44,578 nt of DNA, from positions 1 to 44,578 of the forward strand of contig JAJYKL010000030.1 in NCBI GenBank assembly GCA_021788625.1. The letters run 5' to 3'. A program made the position numbers and the translations under genes. This DNA comes from Chloroflexota bacterium (GTDB lineage: Bacteria > Chloroflexota > Anaerolineae > J036 > Brachytrichaceae). The notes beneath the pieces were generated by a model, which was given only the letters and a program-made list of their open reading frames with translations, was not told the origin of the DNA and did no database searches. Of the stretch, positions 34,433 to 41,929 are shown piece after piece. Within the stretch, counting starts at the first letter, position 1. The number at the start of each line of letters is the position of its first letter.

Positions 34433-35500
34433 ATGAGAACAGTCAAGTTAGCGATGATTGGGGCAGGAGGCATTGCGCAATCGCACTGCCGCGCTATTAA
34501 CGATATTAAGGAGAAATCCGAGATCGACTTCGTGGCGATCGCCGATATCGACCGGACACGCGCCGAGACGACAGCCAAGAAGTGGGGCATTCCCCATGTG
34601 TACGAAGACTACCACGAGATGCTGGCCAAGGAAGATATTGAATCGGTGGTCGTCACAACCTTTAACCAGGCTCACCGTAAGCCAACTGTCGACGCGCTGA
34701 AAGCTGGCAAGCACGTGCTGGTGGAGAAGCCCATGGCTGCCACCCTTGAGGACGCCGCGGCAATGACCAAGGCCTCGCATGACACAGATAAACTCCTCAT
34801 GGTGGCTCTGAAGAGCCGCTATAGCGAGACATGGCAGGCAGCTAAAGGCATCATGTCTACAGGCGCGCTCGGTTCCATATATTATGCCGAGACCGTGGCT
34901 TCGCGCCGCGCCGGTATCCCTGGCTTTACCGATAGCTTCATCAAGAAGGAAACCGCCGGCATCGGCACCGTGGCTGATATCGGTGTGTATTGCCTAGACG
35001 AGGCACTCTGGCTGATGGGCCACCCGAAGCCGGTGCTGGTATCGGGCATCGCCAACAATCTCTTGGGCAAATCGCATACACCCGTGCGCGGCTCGTGGAA
35101 GTGGGACCCGCAGAAGCTTTCCGTCGAAGATTTCGGCGTCGCGTGGGTGCGCTTCGATAATGGCGCCGCGATGGTTTTCAAGTCCGTCTGGATCATGCAT
35201 ATGGACGATATCGGCCATACTTTCTTCCTGGGCACCAAGGCCGGTCTGAAAATGAACCCCTTGACCGTCTTCCGCCATGAGTGGGGACTGCTGACCGATA
35301 CGGTGGTGAAAGGCATCCAGGAGGTTGAGGATATCGAGTTGTTCCGCCGCGAAGAGGCTGCGTTTGCCGATGCCGTCCGCGATGGCAGACCGTCGCCGAT
35401 CCCAGCTGATCAGATGGTGATGACCAATGTGATCATCCAGGGTTTGATCGACTCGTCTGCAGCCGGACATGAGGTGCCTGTCAAGGTGCCAGAGGTATAA
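34433..35500 (+). CDS. Gfo/Idh/MocA-family oxidoreductase 1
   Basis: 355 aa, predicted NAD(P)-dependent sugar or cyclitol dehydrogenase. Rossmann motif GAGGIA (10-15) and intact catalytic-type EKP (98-100) in HVLVEKPMAAT, followed by a C-terminal GFO_IDH_MocA domain with TVADIGVYCLDEALWLMG, which carries the usual D-x-x-x-Y/H active-site pattern. ATG 34433 is chosen because GGAG lies just upstream; an in-frame ATG at 34421 adds four residues. It follows the importer operon and precedes an exported GxGYxYP protein, suggesting a role in oxidising an imported sugar. Confidence 0.9.
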   Translation: MRTVKLAMIGAGGIAQSHCRAINDIKEKSEIDFVAIADIDRTRAETTAKKWGIPHVYEDYHEMLAKEDIESVVVTTFNQAHRKPTVDALKAGKHVLVEKPMAATLEDAAAMTKASHDTDKLLMVALKSRYSETWQAAKGIMSTGALGSIYYAETVASRRAGIPGFTDSFIKKETAGIGTVADIGVYCLDEALWLMGHPKPVLVSGIANNLLGKSHTPVRGSWKWDPQKLSVEDFGVAWVRFDNGAAMVFKSVWIMHMDDIGHTFFLGTKAGLKMNPLTVFRHEWGLLTDTVVKGIQEVEDIELFRREEAAFADAVRDGRPSPIPADQMVMTNVIIQGLIDSSAAGHEVPVKVPEV

Positions 35501-35505
35501 CATGT

Positions 35506-35545
35506 TTGCAGACCCTACGGGTTACCCGATCTGTGGGGTCTGCAA
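35506..35545. repeat. 10-bp inverted repeat before the GxGYxYP lipoprotein gene
   Basis: TTGCAGACCC (35506-35515) and GGGTCTGCAA (35536-35545) flank 20 bases that include TACGGGTTACCCG. It begins right after the oxidoreductase stop and ends nine bases before the next ATG, so it may be a dispersed repeat and could influence translation of the downstream gene. Confidence 0.8.
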
Positions 35546-35553
35546 GCGAAACG

Positions 35554-37125
35554 ATGCGTAGACGCAAGTTCCTGGCGATGCTGGCTGGTACTGCACTTTC
35601 AGCCTGTGTCTCAAACACCACATTGCCGGAAGCACCCCGCACCACACCCACCACAGCGCCACAGACAACCGCTTCCGACCTGTGGGTCATCGACGTCGAT
35701 AGGCTAAGCCCCGGTGAGCAGACGCTCATCATTACGCTACAGGGGTTAGTGAACAGCCAGAGTCCCCGCATATGGATCAGCGGCAACGGCATGAACGGAC
35801 TGCTGCTGGACCAACTGCGCCAGGGAGGCACAACGGTCCATGAAGTCAACACGGCCTGGGAACTGCTGAGGCAGTTTGCCAGTGAAGTGAAAGGAGCTGT
35901 TGTCTGTAAACTTGCCACCAGCAGCCTCAATGTCGCGACGTCGGTGTGTGGGTTACACCAGGCGGTTGCAATCGACGAGTCGATCCTGGACCAGGCCAGG
36001 TCAGTGGGCTTGAGAGTGCTATTCGACGCGCGGTCTTACGACGAACGTAAAGCCTACAATGAATTCGGGTATCAGTTTGCGCATGGCATCGTCGTCGAAC
36101 AAACCATCGAAAAGAATGCACACCTGCGTGACTACGCAGTTCAACAGAAAGCATTCACCTACTTCGGGTTGGATCCCGGCACGACGACGCAGATCATCAG
36201 GGAAAGGGGGCCTGATACGCTTGTATATGGATGGGGCGGTGATGAACACAACTGGGTGCAGACCTTAAGCCAGGGTGGTGGGATGGGCATTGCCGCAGAC
36301 TGGTCGCGCAATCTGTCCGCATTATCAAAGTTGCATGTTCCCATCTCAACGTTCCCGCGACGCTATCCAGCCCCGGTGCAGGATGGACAACGCATCGTCG
36401 CTTTCGTGATGAGTGACGGTGACAATATTCAGTGGATGGGTGGCGGCTTCGTAACTGACAAAGGCTTTTGGGCAAACCCCGGACGCGGCACGTTCAATAT
36501 GACCTGGGAGATGGCCCCTGTGTTCGCTGAGGTAGCACCGACTGTGCTGAACGTCTTCTATGACACAGCTAGCCGTGGCGAATTCCTGGACGGCTTTGTT
36601 ACAGGTCCCAGTGGGGCTGGCTACGTCTATCACAACTATCTGCCAAACCGGGCTGCGTTTGCCGCCCGCACAGCTCAAATGCTGCACGAGAGCGGTATGT
36701 CTGTTGTAAGTGTTTTAAACTCGGGCGGCAGTATGGCACAGACCGCCGAACTGCTGGATCGCCCTGAGGTGCTTGGCGTACTCTATAAGGACTACGCGCC
36801 ATACAACCTGGAGCATGGCGCGATTTACTGGCACAGCGGCAAGCCTTCGATCTCCTATCGCTGGTTGCTTTGGGAGCCTCTGAGCCAGAATAGCCCCGCT
36901 GGTGTGGCCCAGGCGGTGGAGCAAATGCCGGCCCGGCCAACCGCGGATCAGGGCAGTTATGCCATCATCAACGTGCACGCCTGGTCGTGGAAAGAGATTG
37001 GCGGACCGATGGAGGCGATCAAACGCACGATCAGTCAACTACCACCCGGTACGCGTGTGGTGACGGCGGAACAGTTGATCATTCTGTTGCGTAACAATTT
37101 CGGTACCCGCGTGCCACAATCGTGA
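35554..37125 (+). CDS. GxGYxYP-family protein, exported lipoprotein
   Basis: 523 aa. The N-terminus MRRRKFLAMLAGTALSAC carries a twin-arginine-like signal and a lipobox with Cys18, then a Thr/Pro-rich linker (20-40). The body matches the GxGYxYP putative glycoside-hydrolase family: LITLQGLVNSQSPRIWI (58-74), FVMSDGDN (284-291) and GAGYVYH (354-360), where the final proline of the motif is histidine. Activity is not experimentally known for most of the family. ATG 35554 lacks a clear ribosome site; an in-frame TTG at 35506 would lengthen the protein by 16 residues and bury the signal. A distant homologue is at 41930. Confidence 0.8.
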   Translation: MRRRKFLAMLAGTALSACVSNTTLPEAPRTTPTTAPQTTASDLWVIDVDRLSPGEQTLIITLQGLVNSQSPRIWISGNGMNGLLLDQLRQGGTTVHEVNTAWELLRQFASEVKGAVVCKLATSSLNVATSVCGLHQAVAIDESILDQARSVGLRVLFDARSYDERKAYNEFGYQFAHGIVVEQTIEKNAHLRDYAVQQKAFTYFGLDPGTTTQIIRERGPDTLVYGWGGDEHNWVQTLSQGGGMGIAADWSRNLSALSKLHVPISTFPRRYPAPVQDGQRIVAFVMSDGDNIQWMGGGFVTDKGFWANPGRGTFNMTWEMAPVFAEVAPTVLNVFYDTASRGEFLDGFVTGPSGAGYVYHNYLPNRAAFAARTAQMLHESGMSVVSVLNSGGSMAQTAELLDRPEVLGVLYKDYAPYNLEHGAIYWHSGKPSISYRWLLWEPLSQNSPAGVAQAVEQMPARPTADQGSYAIINVHAWSWKEIGGPMEAIKRTISQLPPGTRVVTAEQLIILLRNNFGTRVPQS

Positions 37126-37225
37126 CGTTCGTTTGCAAGACACAGGGTGCACACAGGCTTGTGCATAAGTTGGTGGATGCACGCTGTGACTTGATGGTTA
37201 GCTCAATTGTTCGGAGGGAAATACA

Positions 37226-38230
37226 ATGTTAAAGGTTGCGATGCTTGGTATGGCACACGTCCATGCGAATGGCTACGGTGAGCATGTGCAAAGGCACACC
37301 GATGCCAAAATGGTGTGCATCTGGGATGATGATCCCGCGCGCGGCAAGGCGGCATCCGAGAAATTCGGCGTGCCCTGGTACGACGATCTGGATAAGGTTT
37401 GCTCGAGTGATGATGTAGAAGCCGTAGTAATCAACGCGCCGACCTCACAACATCCGCAGGTGATGAAAGCCGCGTTGAAGTATAAGAAGCACATTTTTAC
37501 CGAGAAAGCCCTCACCGTCACTACCAGCGATGCAGACGAGATCGTCAAGCTGGTTCACGAAAGCGGTGTGAAGTTCATGATCTCGTTGCCCAGCCGCACG
37601 CGCTCGGAGATCCTTTTCATGAAAAGCGTGCTGGATAAGGGCTTGCTGGGTAAAATCACCATGATGCGTGCGCGTGTGGCGCATAACGCCGCACTCGATA
37701 AGTGGTTTCATGGGGGCTCTGCCTGGTTCGCCGATGAGAAGTTGGCCGGTGGCGGTGCACTGTTCGACCTGGGCTGCCACACCACCGACGTGATGCGATG
37801 GTTTATGGGCGAGCCAAAGAGCATGGTTGCAAAGATTCAGAACTTCTCTGATGTGTACCCAATCGATGACAACTCCGTCGCTGTGATCGAGTTCAAGAAC
37901 GGTGCACTGGGTATTCTGGATACATCGTGGGTGCATCGCGCAGGGGCGAACCCGTATGAGATTTATGGTACGGACGGCTACGTTGGCCTCAATGCCTCGC
38001 CCAATGGTGGTTTGCTGCTCAACAGCACGCAACTCAAGTCCGGCGACATCCAGGGTTACATCATGCCGACGAATCTGCCCAAGGCACTGCCCATGCCAAT
38101 GGACCAGTGGATCAGCGCCATTCTGCATGGCACCCCGATGACCATCACCGTCGACGACGGCCGCAACCTGACCCAACTGCTGGAAGGCACCTACAGGGCT
38201 GCGCGGAGTGGGAAAGAAGTCACGTTCTAG
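37226..38230 (+). CDS. Gfo/Idh/MocA-family oxidoreductase 2
   Basis: 334 aa. The Rossmann start reads LGMAHVHANGYGEH (7-20), a variant in which the usual GxGxxG is GMAHxHA, and the catalytic-type motif is EKA (93-95) in HIFTEKALTV, keeping the lysine. DLGCHTTDVMRWFMGEP is the C-terminal domain signature. GGAGGG lies nine bases before the ATG. Probably a sugar dehydrogenase acting with its neighbours; substrate unknown. Confidence 0.88.
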   Translation: MLKVAMLGMAHVHANGYGEHVQRHTDAKMVCIWDDDPARGKAASEKFGVPWYDDLDKVCSSDDVEAVVINAPTSQHPQVMKAALKYKKHIFTEKALTVTTSDADEIVKLVHESGVKFMISLPSRTRSEILFMKSVLDKGLLGKITMMRARVAHNAALDKWFHGGSAWFADEKLAGGGALFDLGCHTTDVMRWFMGEPKSMVAKIQNFSDVYPIDDNSVAVIEFKNGALGILDTSWVHRAGANPYEIYGTDGYVGLNASPNGGLLLNSTQLKSGDIQGYIMPTNLPKALPMPMDQWISAILHGTPMTITVDDGRNLTQLLEGTYRAARSGKEVTF

Positions 38231-38540
38231 TAATTTCACCTGTAAGTTGACCTGACCTAAACCCGTGAGGTTTCATAAAACCTCACGGGTTTGTCGCTTC
38301 CAGCACCAACGGCGCATGCTGCGATACCGAGTGGAGAGGCTCACACCACGCAGATGATACTTTTTCGAACTTCTCCGGATTAACCACGATATGTATAAGA
38401 GGATGAGGATCGAAGGTGGAACGATTTCATAGGAAATTGGTGCTGATATTGATCCAGACGTCGTATGTTACGAGTTAACGCCTGCCTGGATGAAAGGCGT
38501 GGGATCGGTGAGGACATCCTAGCGCCTTGAGGTTAATAGC
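38231..38540. other. Gene-free region with strong hairpin and leader
   Basis: The 310 bp begin with the 15-bp hairpin at 38259-38292. The remainder shows no gene; it changes from about 50% GC to the GC-rich composition of the next gene. GAGG eight bases before ATG 38541 is the ribosome site. No promoter can be named with confidence. Confidence 0.5.
38259..38292 (+). terminator. 15-bp hairpin after oxidoreductase 2
   Basis: AAACCCGTGAGGTTT (38259-38273) and AAACCTCACGGGTTT (38278-38292) pair perfectly around CATA. The 3' arm ends in TTTGT, so it can work as an intrinsic terminator. The same sort of A-rich/T-rich palindrome is also common as a dispersed repeat. Confidence 0.7.
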
Positions 38541-39674
38541 ATGGCGTATCATCACGGACTTAGCATTGCGGTAGTCGGTCTCAGCTTCGGCGCCGAGTTC
38601 ATCCCCATCTATCTGGACCACCCTGACGTTTTCTCGGTGACTATTTGCGACAAAGACCCCGCCCGTCTGCAGGCCGTGGGCGAGCGCTTCAACATTAAGC
38701 GCCGCTTCGCCGATGTCGCAGAGGTGATCGATTCGCCTGACGTCGACGCTGTACACCTGATCACCGGCATCCCCGACCACGCCGCGCAGGCGGCCGCCGT
38801 CCTGAACGCGGGCAAGCACTGCGCGTCCACCGTGCCGATGGCGACCAGCCTCCAGGACCTGCGTGCCGTCGTCGCCGCGCAGCGCCGCTCAGGCCGCAAC
38901 TACATGATGATGGAGACGGCGGTCTACACGCGCCAGTTCCTGTATGCCCGTGCGCTGCGCGACGAGGGCCGCTTCGGCCGCATCCAGTTCCTGCGCGGTG
39001 CGCACTACCAGGACATGGAGCGCTGGCCACCCTACTGGGCGGGTTTGCCGCCCATGTGGTACGCCACGCACGCCGTCAGCCCGCTGCTCGCGATCGCCGG
39101 CGCCTGGGCCGTGAAGGTGCACTGCTTCGGCTCCGGGCGCATGCGACAGGAGCTTCACCATCCGTACGGCAACCCCTGGCCAATCGAGACGGCCATCTAC
39201 CAGTTGGACCAGCCGGACCTCTCGGCCGAGGTGACGCGCACGCTGTTCCACTGCGCGCGCCCGTACATGGAAAGCTTCACCATCTACGGCCATGACGCCT
39301 GCTACGAGTGGCAGATGGAGGACGAGCCGCCCGTGCTGTTCGACGCCAGTCCTCTCGAGCCCGGGCAGGTGCGCCACTTCAGTGCGCAGCACCCCGAACC
39401 TCCCGACCGCGCCGACCTGCTGCCGCCGCAGATCGGCCGCTACACGCGCCGCTTCGTGTACTCCGACGAGAACCGCCACCTGTCGTTCGAGCAGGGCGGT
39501 GGGCACCATGGCTCGCACCCGCACCTGGTGCACGAGTTCGTGCGTAGCATCGTGGAGCGCCGCGCACCGTGGATTGACGCCGTCACGGCCGCGAACTGGA
39601 CCGCCGCCGGTATCTGCGCGCACGAATCGGCCATGCGCGATGGGGCGGAGATGAGTGTGCCCGTCTTCGCCTGA
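38541..39674 (+). CDS. Gfo/Idh/MocA-family protein 3, GH109-like
   Basis: 377 aa, in GC-rich DNA unlike the two preceding oxidoreductases. Rossmann start VVGLSFGAEF (11-20). The position of the EKP lysine is valine (TVP, 97-99). NYMMMETAVYTRQ and GGGHHGSHPHLVHEF recall GH109 (NAD-dependent N-acetylgalactosaminidase-type) proteins, which use a Gfo/Idh fold and have MMMEN and GGHGG blocks. A glycosidase acting through transient oxidation is therefore as likely as a plain dehydrogenase. Resemblance is from memory. It converges on the SDR gene. Confidence 0.8.
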   Translation: MAYHHGLSIAVVGLSFGAEFIPIYLDHPDVFSVTICDKDPARLQAVGERFNIKRRFADVAEVIDSPDVDAVHLITGIPDHAAQAAAVLNAGKHCASTVPMATSLQDLRAVVAAQRRSGRNYMMMETAVYTRQFLYARALRDEGRFGRIQFLRGAHYQDMERWPPYWAGLPPMWYATHAVSPLLAIAGAWAVKVHCFGSGRMRQELHHPYGNPWPIETAIYQLDQPDLSAEVTRTLFHCARPYMESFTIYGHDACYEWQMEDEPPVLFDASPLEPGQVRHFSAQHPEPPDRADLLPPQIGRYTRRFVYSDENRHLSFEQGGGHHGSHPHLVHEFVRSIVERRAPWIDAVTAANWTAAGICAHESAMRDGAEMSVPVFA

Positions 39675-39682
39675 AGGCGCTT

Positions 39683-39697
39683 GCGTCACCGTGACGC
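39683..39697. terminator. Short hairpin between convergent genes
   Basis: GCGTCAC (39683-39689) and GTGACGC (39691-39697) pair around a tiny loop in the 11-base gap between converging genes, overlapping the SDR stop. Position suggests a shared terminator; no U-tract. Confidence 0.35.
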
Positions 39698-40540
39698 TGG
39701 CGGCACCGTCCGCACGCGCACCAGGTCCGGTGGGGCCGGGTGTCCGGTCAATGAGCGCCAACCCTCCCCCAGCGCGCCTGCCAGCATCTGCCACGGCGAG
39801 AACAAATTGATCAGCAACCCCGTCCGGCCGTCGGTGGCCGTGGAGGCGATCCACACCGCCTTGCGCGCCGGCAGCTCGGGCGGCTTCGCCCACATCCGCA
39901 CCACGGCCGGGAAGCGCCGCAGGCGCCCCTCGGACCCGCCGATCACCTCCACGTCGGTGAGCAGGTCCGTCAACACCATGCCTGGGTTGAACGCGAACAC
40001 CTCCACCCCACTTGCCTTCGTCTCCGCCGCCAGGGCCATGGTGAAGGAGCGCCCCCACGCCTTGCTGGCGCTGTAGGCGTTCTGCCATGGTACCGGCCCT
40101 TTATATCCATGGCCCAATACATTGATGAGCTTGCCATGGTGCTGTGCCTGAAAAATGCGCATGGCGGTGCGTGAGCCGTTGTAAACACCCACGACGTTGG
40201 TCTGCACCACCTGGTAGAACACGTCGGGCGTGAAGTCCAGCGTGGGGCCGTAGGGGCCGGCCACGCCGGCATTGTTCACCCACACGTCGAGCCCGCCGAA
40301 CTGGTCTTTGGCGCACGCAGCCAGCGCCTCCACCTGGGTCAGGTCGCCCACGTCAACCTGCCTGCCGGCGGCCCGGCCTCTCGCGGCCTGCAACTGCGCG
40401 ACGGCCGCGTCCACTGCTTGCTGCGAGCGTGACGCGACCACCACCGCCGCGCCTTCCGCGCTGAAAGCCTGTGCGATCGCGAGTCCCAGCCCGCGCGTTC
40501 CGCCGGTGACAACGGCGACCTTCCCGTCCAGTGCGCCCAT
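39686..40540 (-). CDS. Short-chain dehydrogenase/reductase
   Basis: 284 aa classical SDR. Cofactor motif TGGTRGLG near residues 13-20, NNAG in VWVNNAGVAGP, and active-site Tyr/Lys in AYSASKAWG. The residue 13 before the tyrosine, normally the catalytic serine, reads as glycine in INVLGHGYKG, so either the serine is shifted or catalysis is altered. ATG 40540 has GGAGG five bases upstream; a GTG two codons earlier is in frame. Substrate unknown. Convergent with oxidoreductase 3. Confidence 0.88.
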   Translation of the reverse strand: MGALDGKVAVVTGGTRGLGLAIAQAFSAEGAAVVVASRSQQAVDAAVAQLQAARGRAAGRQVDVGDLTQVEALAACAKDQFGGLDVWVNNAGVAGPYGPTLDFTPDVFYQVVQTNVVGVYNGSRTAMRIFQAQHHGKLINVLGHGYKGPVPWQNAYSASKAWGRSFTMALAAETKASGVEVFAFNPGMVLTDLLTDVEVIGGSEGRLRRFPAVVRMWAKPPELPARKAVWIASTATDGRTGLLINLFSPWQMLAGALGEGWRSLTGHPAPPDLVRVRTVPPASR

Positions 40541-40584
40541 GGGCACCTCCTTTTGGCAAAATGGCGCTCCCTAATAGCTCCATG

Positions 40585-41166
40585 CTAGTGACTCAGTGGC
40601 TTGAGTTGCATCTGCCTGGCAAGGCCATAAGCGGCTGGCAGATCGGTGTTGTTCTCCACGAAAACGCGCCCGATGACTATCACCGAGTTGTTCGGTGAAG
40701 AAATCCGTGTCACTGCCTGCGGCACAGGTTCTTTCCAACCGGGCCCCGTGATGAGGTAGTCTCCAGCCTTTGTACCTGTGGTGCGCTTACCGACGTAGGC
40801 AAAATTCGTGTTGTTCGATGGATCGGTGAACTGAACGCTGTAGTAGCGGCCAGCCATGTCAGGCACGCAAAAGATGAGAGGCCCTTTTGAGAGATCAAGC
40901 CAGCCCACGACATAGAGCGTATCGCGATTCGTGCCAACACTCATCAGATTCGAGCTTCCGGCCGGCAGCGTTACGTGGAGGGGATCTGCAAAGAGCGCCT
41001 GAGGCTGAGTGTAGAGCGTATTTATCGGGACGGGGCCGTCGCCGAACCCTTTCACGAGGAGCCCTCTCTTATACACGTACAAAAGCAGGCGTGGCCAAAA
41101 GTAGATGACCAGGCACCAGGTGGCGACACAGACTCCGCCGAATATAAGTAAATGCTCGTAAGCCAT
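40585..41166 (-). CDS. DUF1254-domain membrane-anchored protein
   Basis: 193 aa. One N-terminal helix (about 5-30) and a DUF1254 domain with VGTNRDTLYVVGWLDLS, CVPDMAGRYYSVQFTD and GDYLITGPGW. DUF1254 usually sits in the same polypeptide as DUF1214; here the partner domain is the separate gene eight bases upstream. Function unknown; the fold suggests an extracytoplasmic role. GC is lower than in the flanking genes. Confidence 0.85.
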   Translation of the reverse strand: MAYEHLLIFGGVCVATWCLVIYFWPRLLLYVYKRGLLVKGFGDGPVPINTLYTQPQALFADPLHVTLPAGSSNLMSVGTNRDTLYVVGWLDLSKGPLIFCVPDMAGRYYSVQFTDPSNNTNFAYVGKRTTGTKAGDYLITGPGWKEPVPQAVTRISSPNNSVIVIGRVFVENNTDLPAAYGLARQMQLKPLSH

Positions 41167-41174
41167 AGACGTTC

Positions 41175-41849
41175 TTACCTGACTTTATCAACGGGTGGTA
41201 CCTTGTACTCGCCGTCGAGAATAGCTTGCCCGGGTATGTACACGCGCAGCCAGAGTATGAATTCGCCCACCGGCGCGGGCAGCCAATTCGATTCGTGACC
41301 TGCCGGAGCGATACGCTGAATATAAATATCGACCGAACCGTCAGGGTTTTGTGCGAGGCCGGAATGATCACCGACGCTGTAGCGATGGATCGGATTTGGC
41401 ACATAATGATTTCTCGCGTCACCCATCGTCAGCGACCAAAACGCGTCGTTCGGTGGAAGTTGCCCAGCCGGGAAGTGCATGATGTAGTCGTGCTGGCCGG
41501 AGAGCGTATGGCTTGCGCCATCTGAGTGTGTCCACCAGTACATCGCCTCTTGTGGTACGTTCACCGGGCCGGGGAATAGCTGGGCATGCGCGGCTCGCAG
41601 CAGCATGCCATTGCCGGGCACGCCGAGGCCGAACATGGTGATCCAGCCATTGACCTTCGTGGCCTTGAGCCTCGCGTAAGCTTGGGCCGTGACAAATGCC
41701 ATCCCGAAGCCGATGAGGACACCTTGCACCACGTCACTACGCACGGTTCTTGTATGGGCAAAGAACAACATGTAGATGATGAAAGCGACGCATATCACGC
41801 CGATGAGTGCCGCAAAGTAAGTGTACGTTCTGCTCATATCGCATATCAT
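41175..41849 (-). CDS. DUF1214-domain membrane-anchored protein
   Basis: 224 aa. Two N-terminal hydrophobic segments (about 8-30 and 42-60), then DUF1214 with DAFWSLTMGDARNHYVPNP, RYSVGDHSGL and WLPAPVGEFILWLRVY. Together with the DUF1254 gene it rebuilds the usual two-domain protein as two subunits. ATG 41849 or the ATG at 41837 (MSRTYT) could be the start; neither has a good ribosome site. Divergent from the GxGYxYP gene at 41930 with an 80-base gap. Confidence 0.85.
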   Translation of the reverse strand: MICDMSRTYTYFAALIGVICVAFIIYMLFFAHTRTVRSDVVQGVLIGFGMAFVTAQAYARLKATKVNGWITMFGLGVPGNGMLLRAAHAQLFPGPVNVPQEAMYWWTHSDGASHTLSGQHDYIMHFPAGQLPPNDAFWSLTMGDARNHYVPNPIHRYSVGDHSGLAQNPDGSVDIYIQRIAPAGHESNWLPAPVGEFILWLRVYIPGQAILDGEYKVPPVDKVR

Positions 41850-41929
41850 TGAACCACATTGTTTACCAACGCGAGTATCAGCCTTACACTTGTGTCAGAA
41901 CTGTGAACTTGTCAGGAGGTTTGTATCCT

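Noticed and set aside
41807-41929. N-terminal extension of the large GxGYxYP protein
   Set aside because: It overlaps the divergent DUF1214 gene, and AGGAGG is correctly placed only for ATG 41930.
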